31,888 bases of DNA from Symbiodinium natans (GCA_905221605.1 CAJNDS010000794.1:37501-69388); one strand, 5' to 3'. Positions 17,981 through 26,902 are shown, counted from the first letter of the stretch. A program made the numbers and translations. Notes: generated by a model not told the origin, from the sequence alone.

Positions 17981-20900
17981 CATATATATATATATGGTCG
18001 CCCCCCCCCCAATGGACCAACCTCCAACCCCAATGGACCCACATCGGCATGTATAAGGTTCTCGAGACACTGCAGCCTGCCATGCTTTCCCTGTCTACTT
18101 CTTTATGCTTTTGTGCTTCCTGTGCTTTTTTTGTGCTTTTTGTCGTGCATTTTTGTGTGTTATGTGTTTTTTTGTGTTTTTTTCTGCTTTTTGTTGCACT
18201 TTTTGCACTTTTTTGCACTTTTTGCACTTTTTTGCACTTTTGTCTAGTTTCACAACATTTTTGCAAATATTTGTCCTCTTGAATGTGCTTTTCCAATCCA
18301 AAAATCCAAAAACCCAAAAATTCAAAAATCCAAAAATCCAAAAACCCAAAAATCCAAAAACCCAAAAATCCAAAGTTCTCCAGACAATCTCCTAGGAAAC
18401 TTTGGATTTTTGGATTTTTGGGTTTTTGGATTTTTGGATTTTTGGATTTTTGGATTTTTGGATTTTTGGATTTTTGGGTTTTTGGGTTTTTGGATTTTGA
18501 AGATTTTTCACATTCGAGGTTCTCCTTTCTTTTGACTTATAAGAGGGCGGCCATTTAAGCACTAAATTCACAGGATATCATTAAATGGCATATCCTAGAT
18601 GGTTTTGATTATACAGTTTCTGAATTTGAGAACCATGTCAAGTCTTACTTTTCAAATCACTGAGGTAAACACGTACGTGTGTTATGCACAGGGCTTTGCT
18701 AAGCAGGCTTTAGCAGAGAAAGCCCATGTTTGTCAATATCTACTTTTAAAAGAAGCTGAATTATCATTTTTTCCAAGAACAACCATTCTGGGATCCTAGT
18801 ACCTGCTGTTTAAGAAAGGTTATATGTCATGAACACCCTGACTTTGCGATAACGAGTGTTTTTGTTTTCTGGTCCTTTAATTCAGGCTCTTAATATTGAG
18901 TTGCCCACCTTTGATTATTGCAGTAAACCCTGCTCGAATCTGATTAACGTCTTAACTAAGTACTCGATTGAAGACTGTATCGTTAAAATCCTACGTAGCC
19001 TGCTCACAACACCAACGAGATTTCGAAATATCCTACTCAAACAGCCAACAAGAGGCTGAACAGAAGCGTTCAAGACAGTAATAGGGCTTAGGCCCAAAAT
19101 ACGGCTAGTGCACTGTCCACTCGAGGGTCGGGACTTCCTGTATGGAAGTGAAGTGTGCATTCATTTCCAGGGCGCGCATTTCATGCTATGAGGATACTAT
19201 GAGGTTCGGTTGAACTCTTATTTTATATTCTTGCATATGGAGCCCCTGTAAGTATCTCGTGTATATAAGTATCAGAGTTTCAATGGCGTCCTACTCGAAA
19301 CGTGAACACTAAATTCACAGGATATTAAATGGAATTAAATAGCATATTCTAGAAGGTTTTGATTATACTGTTTCCGTATATGAGAACCATGTAAAGTCTT
19401 AGTTTTTCAAATCACTGAGAAAAACACGTACATGTGTTATGCACAGGCCTTTGCTAAGGAGGCTTTAACAAAGAAAGCCTATATTTGCCAATATCTAATT
19501 TTGTGCATCTGAAAGAAGCTGAATTATCATTTCTTCAATAAGAACCATTCTGGGATCCTAGCACCTACTGTTTAGAAAAGGTTATCTCTTATGAAAGCCC
19601 TTACTTTGTGATACGAGTGCTTTAGTTTTTTGAACAGGATTCCAAGTAGTTCACCAGCCAGAGACTGGACCTAAGCCCTACTACTTTCTTGAACGCTTCT
19701 AATCGCTTTTTGAGCAGGATACTTCAACATCTTATTGGCTCTTTGAGCAGGCTACTTGGGATTTTTCATTCACGTTTTGAGTCGTTTGGATGTTTTTGAA
19801 ATTCTGACAAGGGTACATGTGAATGGCCGCCCTCTTATAAGTCAAAAAATTCAGAACCTCGAATGTGAAAAATCTTCAGAATCCAAAAACCCAAAAATCC
19901 AAAAATCCAAAAATCCAAAAATCCAAAAATCCAAAAATCCAAAAATCCAAAAATCCAAAAATCCAAAAAACCAAAAATCCAAAAATCCAAAAATCCAAAA
20001 ATCCAAAAATCCAAAAATCCAAAAATCCAAAGTTTCCTGGGAGATTGTCTGGAGAACTTTGGATTTTTGGATTTTTGGGTTTTTGGATTTTTGGATTGGA
20101 AAAGCACATTCAAGAGGACAAATATTTGCAAAAATGTTGTGAAATTAGACAAAAGTGCAAAAAAAGTGCAAAAAGTGCAAAAAAGTGCAAAAAAAAGTGC
20201 AAAAAGTACAAAAAAAGCACGAAAAAGCACAAAAAGCATAAACATGCATAAAAAAACACAAAATCCAAAAATCCATAAATCAAAAGTTTCCTGGGAGATT
20301 GTCCGGGGAAGTTTGGGTTTTTGGATTTTTGGACTTCTTTTCCATTGCGCGGTTGGTCCATTGGGGGGGGGTGAGCATATATATATATATATGGGTCAGC
20401 GTTCCCCTGTGTTTTTTGCACATTCCCTATTTAACCATTCAACCAATGGTTTCCGCATACGAAAACCCCTAGAACCATTAAACCATTAAACCATTAAACC
20501 ATTAAACCAATGGTTTCCCCCTTATGAAAATCCCCAAAAACATTAAACCATTAAACCATTAAACCATTAAACCATTAAACCATTAAACCATTAAACCATT
20601 AAACCAATGGTTTCCACCTTATGAAAAACCCCTAAACCGTTAAACCATTAAACCATTAAACTATTAAACCATTAAACCATTAAACCAATGGTTTCCCCCT
20701 TATGAAAATCCCCTAAACCACTAAACCATTAAACCATTAAACCATAAATCATTAAACCATGAAACCATTGGTTTCCCCCATATGAGAATCCCCTTAACCA
20801 TTCAACCATTTTCAAGGGGGGGGCAACCATTGCTTTAATGGTTTAATGGTTTAATGGTTTAATGGTTTAATGGTTTAATGGTTTACTGGTTTACTGGTTT

Positions 20901-22632
20901 AATGGTTTACTGGTTTAATGGTTTAATAGTTTAATGGTTCATTGGCTTAATGGTTTAATGGCTTAATGGTTTAATGGTTTAATGGTTTAATGGTTTAATG
21001 GTTTAATGGTTTAATGGTTTAATGGTTTAATGGTTTAATGGTGCTCCTGCCGAGGTACCTCGACCGCATCTTTTCTGCTCCTAAAATTCTGATTCGCACG
21101 CAGTGTCCCCTGTGTCTTTTCTGCTCCGAATATTCTGAATCGCAAGCAGTGTCCCCCCGTGTCTTTTCTGCTCATAAGTGTATGTATACTATATGGGATT
21201 GCGCCTTAAACCCTAACTCCTTAAACCCAACTCTATAGGGTTTAAAGGTAAGGGCTTAGGTTCAATCGCCGGCTCAGGTTTACATGCTTCAATCTTAAAC
21301 CCTGAACCTGTCAACCTTAACCCTATAGGGTTGGGGTGCCTACATCATGATCGGATTTGACGAGCTCTGCGGAAATATCTATATGACAAGGTTATAACTT
21401 ATTGCTGTGCTTATGACTATGGCTTGGGGTTTGATTTTTATACACTTATGTAAACCCAAAAACTCAGGGGAAGCCCATCACGCCCCATTAAGCGAAACAA
21501 AACATCTGTCCCAAAGACTTTACCTTAGCTAAGATATCTCAAGCAACCATCCCCCGAAAAGCAAAACCTGAATTCCATCATTTAACGATATAGTTTGCTT
21601 ATATGTTGAATCCCAGCAAGTAGGATATATGTGTATGAAAGGTTATAACTTTTTGCTGCGGCTATAACTAGGGTTCAGGGTTTGATTTATATACATGTAA
21701 ATAAACCTCTAAGACAATGAAGGTAACCCCATCACGCCCCAATAAGCAAAACACAACCTCTATCCTAAAAACTTTACCTAGGCTAAGATATCGCAAGCAA
21801 CCATCCCCCGATAAGCAAAACCTGAATTCTATCATATAACGATATGGTTTGTGTATATTTTGAATCCGAGGAAGTGGTGAAAGGACGTTTGCTCACAGTA
21901 TTCTCGCGTCACCGGGACGAAAGCCCTACAAACGTAGGCATAACCCTATGGGAGTTAAGGTTTAGGGATTTAAGCCCCAAGCCCTATAGGGCTTTAAGGT
22001 TCTATTGTATTGGTAATGCCCAAACCTTTAACCCTAAGCCTTTAAACCCTGTAGGGTTCAATGGTTCAAGAAAACCTAAGGTCCGGGCATGTATACCTTC
22101 AGCACCCTTTAGGGTCAAAACCTTTGTTCCTTGTAGAGCCCTATCGGGCTTTAGGGTTCTGACCCTAAACGGTTCAGGGTTGAGGTTTAACTGCCCGAAC
22201 TTTCAACCCTTAAGGTTACATCTCTATGGGTTTAGGTTTAAAGTTTAAAAATACCTAAATCTTAAACCCTAACCGCTTAACCTTCACTCTATCGGGTTGA
22301 ACGGTTAGGGTTCAGGTTTCATTGCGGGCTTACGTTTAAATGCCTCAATCTTAAGCCCTAAACCTGTCGAACTTAACCCTATAGGTTTGGGGTGCCTACA
22401 TCATCATCGACTTGTTGCTGTGGTTATAACGATGGTTTAGGGTTTAAAATATATACATTTATGTAAACCTACAAAAAAAATAAGGGGAACCGCAAATAAG
22501 GGGAACCGCAATAGGCGGACGCCCATATATATATATATGTATATATACATATATACACGTATATTTGCATGTTTGTCTATTTCTCTGTTTTTACACACAT
22601 AAATTTTCTCTTAAAATATACATATACATATG

Positions 22633-22664
<32 letters not shown>

Positions 22665-25600
22665 TATGCATATGCATATACATACACATATATATGTACA
22701 TACTGCATATATAGATATATACACACATATATATTTCTCCCCGCATCGTATGTACCCTGTGCAAAGACCAGATGCTACGTGTTTTTGCAACCATCTTGAA
22801 CAAGTACCAAGTGATGAGCTTGGCTGTACGAGAGGTAGGTAGATGGGGAATTCGCGAAGACGGTTGAGTTTCGAAGGGCCCCTACCCCTGCCCTGCCGTT
22901 GCTGCAACTTACTTGTAGAACAAGGTAATTCGGGTGCACAGTCCAAACCGTCCACACCCCAGCCAGAGATCGTAAACTGAAGCGTGAAGAAGCATGGATT
23001 CACGAAGGCAAGCAGAGAAACGAGAGTGGTAGGACATGGGGTTGTGACCATATACGGTTCCGTGTCGCCGTGTCAGCAGCACCCCCCTCCTCCACCCCTC
23101 CCTCGCACACGCAAAGCTAAACCCTGTACCCTAAACCCCAAGTCGTAAACCCCCAAACTTTAAACCCTAAACCTGCAACCCTGAACGGATCCTCCAAAAC
23201 TGAAAACACTTTCGAACCCCACCCAACACCCACAACCTCGAAAAGCCTAAGCCCCAAAACTCTAGAACCCTTCAACCCTAAATCCCCTAAGCCCTAAATA
23301 CCCACCCCCCACCCCAAACCACAGGGACCACAGGGGCGGCGGGGGGGGGATACCATACCTTGGTGACACTTCCCCCCCCCCCCCCTGGGCATCCCCCCTC
23401 CCATGGTCTACGGTCTCCTCGAAACCAACCCTATACCCCAACCCCGAACCCCTAAACCTAAACCCTAACCCCTAACACCCCTAAACCCTAAATCCTAAAC
23501 CCTAAACTGAAAACCCTACATCCTAAACCCTAAAGCCCGACACCCTAAACCCCAAAACCCTAAAAAAAAAAAAAAAGGAGAAGCGAGAGGGTGGGCCTTA
23601 TTCACGCGTCTTTCTATCAATCATTCCGAATCATTCCGTCATTCATCAATGTAACATCAGTGTGATCAAGTCTTGTGTGCCATAGGTCTCACAGCCTTGA
23701 AGAGTGCTGAGAATGAATCTTACTAACTTACTAGCCCCGGGCGCCCAGCCCAACTCTTCGAGGCGATCTTGCACGGTCCTGATGCTCAAAAAACGCTATA
23801 GAGGCTATAGAATTTCGAAGCAGTGCTCCGCAAGACGTATATCTGAAGCACCATGGCCTTCGCCTTTCGTTGATCTCTTTTTTGATCTCTGGCAGAAACC
23901 CTCAGCAGTAAAGATGCCAAGGTTGTCGTTGCACACTGCGTCCTGAGCCCTGAATTCTGAACTATGTTCCCACAGCAGGTTCTAGACAAGTGTCGCCGGA
24001 TGTGCTTGAAGAGAATCCTCAACTTGCCACGCTCAGAAAGCTGGCGGCCACACAGTCCACAGCATGGAGCGCATGCGGTGCACACATTGACGTCCATGCA
24101 TGTCTCCAAAACAGGATACGTATGGCAGTCAGTATCTCATGCAACGCAGGTGCTGCGTCAGCTTGTCAATCAGGGTGCTGGTTCCCACCAAACCTGCCAC
24201 TGCACGGATCAACATCAAAGCAACATCAAAGCAACCCTGTAGGAGACTTTCCGGCACCTGGGGGAAGCTTGCTGTAGAGGCGGTGATTCTCAAACCACTC
24301 CCTGCGCAGAAGCAGAAGCAGAGCAAACACGGAGCAGACAGAGGAAGCAGAGTCAGGCCCCTGATGCGCGCCTCTCTTCTTTCAAGGAGACTTTTACTGG
24401 CTTGTTGCTGGTGATGTCCTAAAAACGAGGCAAGTAAGAAGCCAGATTCTACCATGTCGAAAGCAGCCCTTGATCCTGTTGGTTGCGCATCTTGACACCA
24501 ACATAGCCCAAGCCTTAGTTGCTGTCTAAAACGATCACAGATTGCAGTTGGCCAGTGGGCAAGTCTCAGCATCACAGCTCGGCCGCGCCAGCTCTTCAGC
24601 TCTTTCCAGTTCTCAACTTGGAGAGTTTAAGACTCGGACGTAGCGGAATCTCCTCACCACGAAGCCTTCACCATGGCACGGGGCCACAGGACATACAGGA
24701 CAAGAAGTGCACGAACGAAAGCTAGGTTCGACCCAACCTCGACTGCTGGTATTTCGCTAAGGCAGGGTTCTTGATGGCTCTTGGCTTGGCTTGGCTGTCC
24801 CGCAAGCGACGTAGGCTCTTAGACCCAGCTGCTGCCGCCAAGCCACATCTTGACAGCATCTGTGCCCTGGTCCATGATGTCTATTTTCGTGATCACTCCA
24901 ATGGACCTGGTAGCTTGAACATCACAGCACTTGTTTTGAGGGCCTTCTTTAGAGCCTCTATTTCCGAATCACATAGACATCTCACGCGAATGCCACTCTA
25001 GCCGCTCTCATCTTCACTGTACGCCTGGATCTCGCTAGACTTATTGGGGTAGAATACTGCCTACAATCTGACCAGCGTGGTTCGAAGGCAGCTTCACTCC
25101 GGGCATGCCTCATTCCCTGGGGATCCACCTGTCTGGCCAGCTGAAGGGCATCTGATACAGACATGTCCTGCAACAGAAGATCCCAAGCCAAAGGACATGC
25201 ACGTCACATCACCGACAGCTAACAAAGTCCTGGTTCGCAGGGATCACACAAAGAATGATTGTCCGTGGGTCCTGCGCACTGTCGGAAACATGTGCTGGGT
25301 TGTCAGCACGAAGTGCGGAAGGCGAAGAAAATAGAAACAACACCAAACAACGTCCTTGATGTAATGCAGCGTCATCTCCCGGGTGACCTTCTCAATGTCA
25401 TCCACCTGACTCTTAAGAGACACTACAAAAGACAGAGCACACTCCAAAGAGCTCACAGATGCAACTCAGTGCCTGGTCGCTGCCTCGCAGTGGCACTCTC
25501 GTCACACCCGGCCTGTCGTTGGCACATGCCGAAGGCTGACTGCACTTACAGTGACTACAGCGCATCTTCGAAAGCCACTCAAAGCCACTCTGAGCCCTCC

Positions 25601-26773
25601 GGCAGATCGATGAGAGTAAGGTCTGGGGCACCCGTAGCATAGACAGTCAGCACAATCGGGTCGTTCACGATGCCCTTGTTCCTCTGAAGGGTCAGCAAAA
25701 GTCTTACCATGAATCGTTGTGTTGAGTCGCTGCCACTAATGAAAGTGGAACGCACAACACACTCAGGAAGACACGTGCCAGCCACGGCATCGGTTTGACG
25801 TTCGATCTCCTAGCTTAACAGCCGTTCGCACCAGCAGCACGTCGCATCCCCCCAGCTAGGAAAGCAACAGGCTACACAGACCTTCCGAACATCGTCGAAA
25901 TTTGTGAATTTCTTGTCACCTGAGATTGGCCAGGGCGCATTACGCGAAAGTGCCTGCAACGATTGCATGCTGATTACCAACGATGTTTGGGCATGAACGC
26001 CGTAAAGGCCGTAAGTTGCAAGGTTGGCATGAGTGCTGCTGCCAGTGCCGAGCCTGTCTTCTCAAATATCGCCCAAGCTTGGCCTTCATCAAATTCCTGC
26101 ACTGTCACACACACACACACACACACTCTCAAAACCGCATTCGACGCATGTTGACCAATTGGCTCTGTCCTGAGTGCTGAGATGAACTAATCGCAGCTCC
26201 AACGGCCGCCTACCAGTTGTGGCTTCCATTCACAAACCCTCTGAGCATTGATCTGTTGGACATTCTTCAGAATGCACCAAACATCTTCAAACACGTCAGC
26301 AAGTGTATCCGAAAAAATTACACAAACGATGCATGTGCCTGGCCTGGTCACCACGCCACCGCCCCGAGGCAGAAAATCAAGCCTGATATTTGTGAGGTGT
26401 TTTCGCCAAAACACAAGACAAGCATTGTGTCTTGAAGACACAATGCCCCGAGAACCAGACCCGACGATGGATTCGATCAGCGAGCTTTTCCCACTGCTTT
26501 GAGTGCCAATGGCCGCTATTCGCGGCAAGCTGATGTAGCGTTGCAACCTGAGCAACCAATGTGCAAATCCTCAGTTTTTTGGCGTTTCATGGGGGTTCAC
26601 GATGGCCGAGCTCCACACCCTACATCGCGCAACTCATCAACAACCTCGGAGCTCAATGCACGAAGTGAATGCACCACATGCCATAGGGGATTGACGACTT
26701 GAGCCCGAAGCCCAAGTGTGACCAAGGCCCCGACGGTGATCAGCTGGCGCAAATTTTCATACAAGGAAGACAT
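12204..26773 (-). CDS. Dynamin-related large GTPase, multi-exon
   Basis: About 35 short minus-strand exons spell a dynamin family protein in order. The start codon is at 26773-26771 ([13 protein letters not shown]). Exons 1-19 (26773-24154) and the 22nd (23778-23732) keep reading phase at nearly every junction. All GTPase motifs are present: G1 GTQSSGKSS (26547-26461), G2 Thr in GVVTRRP, G3 DLPG split over 25681-25604 and 25512-25473, G4 TKID (24906-24844), and a G5 region [13 protein letters not shown]. The stalk follows ([27 protein letters not shown], then [15 protein letters not shown] near 17.0 kb). The GTPase effector domain lies at 13945-13491. Dynamins self-assemble on membranes and hydrolyse GTP to drive fission of vesicles or organelles. 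No PH domain was found, which fits a Drp-type protein. One stalk segment is missing across the 17.1-23.7 kb gap. The end at 12204 depends on accepting proline-rich exons. Confidence 0.9.
13336..13482 (+). repeat. 9-bp minisatellite AGTGGCCCA, about 16 copies
   Basis: The unit AGTGGCCCA repeats about 16 times with essentially no variation. On the plus strand it translates as Gly-Pro-Ser repeats and on the minus strand as Trp-Ala-Thr or Leu-Gly-His repeats. It begins only about 9 bases past the GC donor of the dynamin exon ending at 13491, so it is read here as intron sequence. Confidence 0.97.
13491..17129 (-). CDS. Dynamin gene: second stalk part, insert and GTPase effector domain exons
   Basis: Firm exons: 17129-17080 ([15 protein letters not shown]), 17024 to about 16991 ([11 protein letters not shown]), 16625-16544 ([20 protein letters not shown]), 15397-15321 ([17 protein letters not shown]), 15152-15081 ([20 protein letters not shown]), 14879 to about 14838 ([13 protein letters not shown]), 14689-14628 ([18 protein letters not shown]), 14571-14419 (51 codons), 13945-13907, 13805-13752, 13677-13630 and 13541-13491. 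The 51-codon exon starts [20 protein letters not shown] and is the variable insert before the effector domain. The effector domain reads [64 protein letters not shown], each a whole number of codons. Weaker candidates lie near 16745-16770 (SEIFEQS), 16860-16890 (MSGGAHV) and 15740-15775 ([11 protein letters not shown]). Confidence 0.85.
16150..16380 (+). repeat. Degenerate GCATACGAA-type short tandem repeat
   Basis: Variants of GCATACGAA and GCATGCGAA recur about every 9-10 bases, drifting into GTCTACGAA at the right end (16330-16375). It lies in a dynamin intron. The degeneracy suggests an older array than the 13.3 kb minisatellite. Confidence 0.75.
17417..17438 (+). repeat. Poly-C tract
   Basis: A run of about 22 C residues, preceded by a TA/CATA-rich stretch at 17310-17395 (recurrent TATGCATATATG). 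Confidence 0.95.
18290..18500. repeat. Inverted ATCCAAAA / TTTTGGAT array (left hairpin)
   Basis: ATCCAAAA-type units (18293-18372) are followed after a spacer of about 30 bases by TTTTTGGA-type units (18402-18498). The two halves could form a long near-perfect hairpin. It sits inside the left arm of the fold-back element. Confidence 0.9.
18561..18862 (+). repeat. Internal direct repeat copy 1 of the fold-back element
   Basis: Begins ACTAAATTCACAGGATAT and includes GAACCATTCTGGGATCCTAG. It is about 85 percent alike by eye to copy 2. Neither copy has a long open frame. Confidence 0.85.
19022..19095 (+). repeat. Inner inverted repeat, partner at 19665-19760
   Basis: CAGAAGCGTTCAAGACAGTA followed by GGGCTTAGG is found inverted at 19665-19700 (CTTGAACGCTTCT and CCTAAGCCC). 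The flanking ACTCAAACAGCCAACAAGAG also has an inverted counterpart near 19729-19755. Confidence 0.75.
19308..19636 (+). repeat. Internal direct repeat copy 2 of the fold-back element
   Basis: Second copy of the roughly 310-bp sequence at 18561-18862, same orientation, with scattered substitutions and small insertions or deletions (for example an extra stretch near 19500). Confidence 0.85.
19875..20100. repeat. Inverted ATCCAAAA / TTTTGGAT array (right hairpin)
   Basis: About 18 ATCCAAAA-type units (19880-20028), a short spacer, then TTTTTGGA-type units (20060-20097). It mirrors the left hairpin but with a longer first half, so copy number has changed since the arms diverged. Confidence 0.9.
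20432..21043. repeat. TTAAACCA satellite that reverses orientation at about 20820
   Basis: Units of TTAAACCA run to about 20805, punctuated by about five blocks of the form CCAATGGTTTCCCCCTTATG plus AAAATCCCC spaced 80-100 bases apart. After a G-run at 20815-20823 the complementary unit TGGTTTAA continues to 21043. The array is thus both tandem and a large imperfect palindrome. Confidence 0.92.
21205..22480 (+). repeat. Duplicated blocks, about 1 kb period, with an inner 235-bp tandem repeat
   Basis: Sequence at 21205-21440 (including ACCCTATAGGG, GGGGTGCCTACATCAT and the GGTTATAACTT block) recurs at 22258-22480. Inside, 21391-21625 and 21626-21866 are tandem copies sharing GGTTATAACTT, CCATCACGCCCCA, AAGATAT, AAGCAACCATCCCCCGA and AGCAAAACCTGAATTC. 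CCCTAAA-like words are scattered through it. Confidence 0.8.
22520..22740 (+). repeat. TA and CATA microsatellites
   Basis: TATA runs (22526-22560) and CATATA/CACATA runs (22615-22735). The translated frames over this stretch are artefacts of low complexity. Confidence 0.93.
23110..23578 (+). repeat. Degenerate CCCTAAA telomere-like array with G and C runs
   Basis: Many CCCTAAAC and CCCTAACC variants, interrupted by a G-run near 23340-23351 and a C-run near 23371-23385, ending in an A-run at 23563-23576. CCCTAAA is the complement of TTTAGGG, the plant-type telomere repeat reported in dinoflagellates. Its position within a gene means it is interstitial, not a chromosome end. Confidence 0.85.
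23732..24418 (-). CDS. Dynamin gene: first stalk exons 17-22
   Basis: Exons 24418-24372 ([16 protein letters not shown]), 24301-24258 ([14 protein letters not shown]), 24193-24154 ([13 protein letters not shown]), 24017-23998 ([10 protein letters not shown]), about 23894-23864 (EIKKEINER) and 23778-23732 ([15 protein letters not shown]). They follow the bundle-signalling and middle-domain order of dynamins. All joins keep phase except the one after 23998, where the expected PEI segment needs an unusual intron edge. The last exon stops at a GT donor (GCTA|GTAAGT) at the edge of the large repeat-filled gap. Confidence 0.85.
24476..26773 (-). CDS. Dynamin gene: GTPase-domain exons 1-16
   Basis: Exons, high to low: 26773-26735, 26644-26619, 26547-26461, 26382-26344, 26209-26188, 26096-26054, 25919-25882, 25809-25775, 25681-25604, 25512-25473, 25405-25355, 25271-25230, 25167-25109, 24906-24844, 24665-24640, 24513-24476. 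Every acceptor is AG; donors are GT, GC or GA (GA after 25355, 25230 and 24476). Phase is kept at all fifteen junctions, for example VVTR+RPLELRL and EKT+GDKKF. Key residues: P-loop Gly, Lys and Ser intact; switch I Thr intact; DLPG intact; TKID carries Ile in place of the common Leu; the usual NRSQ is replaced by MRNQ, keeping the Asn. Catalytic activity is therefore plausible. Confidence 0.9.
26106..26128 (+). repeat. (CA)n dinucleotide microsatellite
   Basis: About 11 CA units lying just outside the acceptor of the dynamin exon at 26096-26054. On the coding strand it is a GT run of about 11 units a few bases before the TGCAG acceptor. Confidence 0.95.
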
Positions 26774-26902
26774 TTAGTTTCTGGACGGATGTTTATGGAA
26801 GGTTTGACGCACACTTAATGATGCTTGATGCTCTCCATACGACAACCCGGCAATGGCGTGTGCATTTACGTGACACTACACCGTTGTCATTGTATGTTGG
26901 AA
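26774..26902 (-). promoter_or_regulatory. Short intergenic gap upstream of the dynamin gene
   Basis: Only 129 bases separate the putative stop of the upstream small gene (26905-26903) from the dynamin start codon (26773). If the transcripts are trans-spliced with the dinoflagellate spliced leader, the acceptor AG must lie in here. No TATA-like element was recognised. The tight spacing supports one unidirectional cluster. Confidence 0.35.

Larger units (their letters stand above)
17945..20402. mobile_element. Fold-back element with about 600-bp inverted arms
   Basis: The left arm (17945-18556) reappears inverted as the right arm (19824-20402). Matching landmarks, outside to inside, are an AT microsatellite, a GGTTGGTCCATTGGGGG block, GTGCAAAAA and CACAAAAA runs, GGAAAAGCACATTCAAGAGG, an ATCCAAAA array, CCTCGAATGTGAAAAATC and GGCCGCCCTCTTATAAGTC. 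Between the arms are two direct copies of a roughly 310-bp sequence (18561-18862 and 19308-19636) and a smaller inverted pair (19022-19095 and 19665-19760). No transposase frame is visible. It resembles non-autonomous fold-back or MITE-like elements, but target-site duplication was not identified. Confidence 0.75.
17130..23731 (-). other. 6.6 kb repeat-filled gap inside the dynamin gene
   Basis: The exon ending at 23732 (stalk, APGA) and the exon starting at 17129 (MITDYCEMF) are only about 10-15 residues apart in a normal dynamin. The phases do not match directly, so a small exon is missing somewhere inside. Everything else recognised in the interval is repeat: fold-back element, TTAAACCA satellite, 1 kb duplication, microsatellites and CCCTAAA-type arrays. 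No exon of a second gene was found. Other introns in this gene are mostly 60-900 bases long. Confidence 0.7.

Noticed and set aside
17923-20489. Several 90-140-codon frames rich in Lys-Asn-Pro-Lys or Phe-Gly-Phe-Leu
   Set aside because: They translate the ATCCAAAA/TTTTGGAT and GTGCAAAA arrays of the fold-back element, in both orientations, and have no other content.
20432-21043. CRISPR array
   Set aside because: The repeats are 8-bp satellite units with no unique spacers, and the sequence is eukaryotic.
22569-22842. Tyr/Thr/His-rich small proteins
   Set aside because: Translations of CATA and TA microsatellites.
23110-23578. Chromosome end (true telomere)
   Set aside because: The array is degenerate, changes composition, and is flanked on both sides by exons of one gene.
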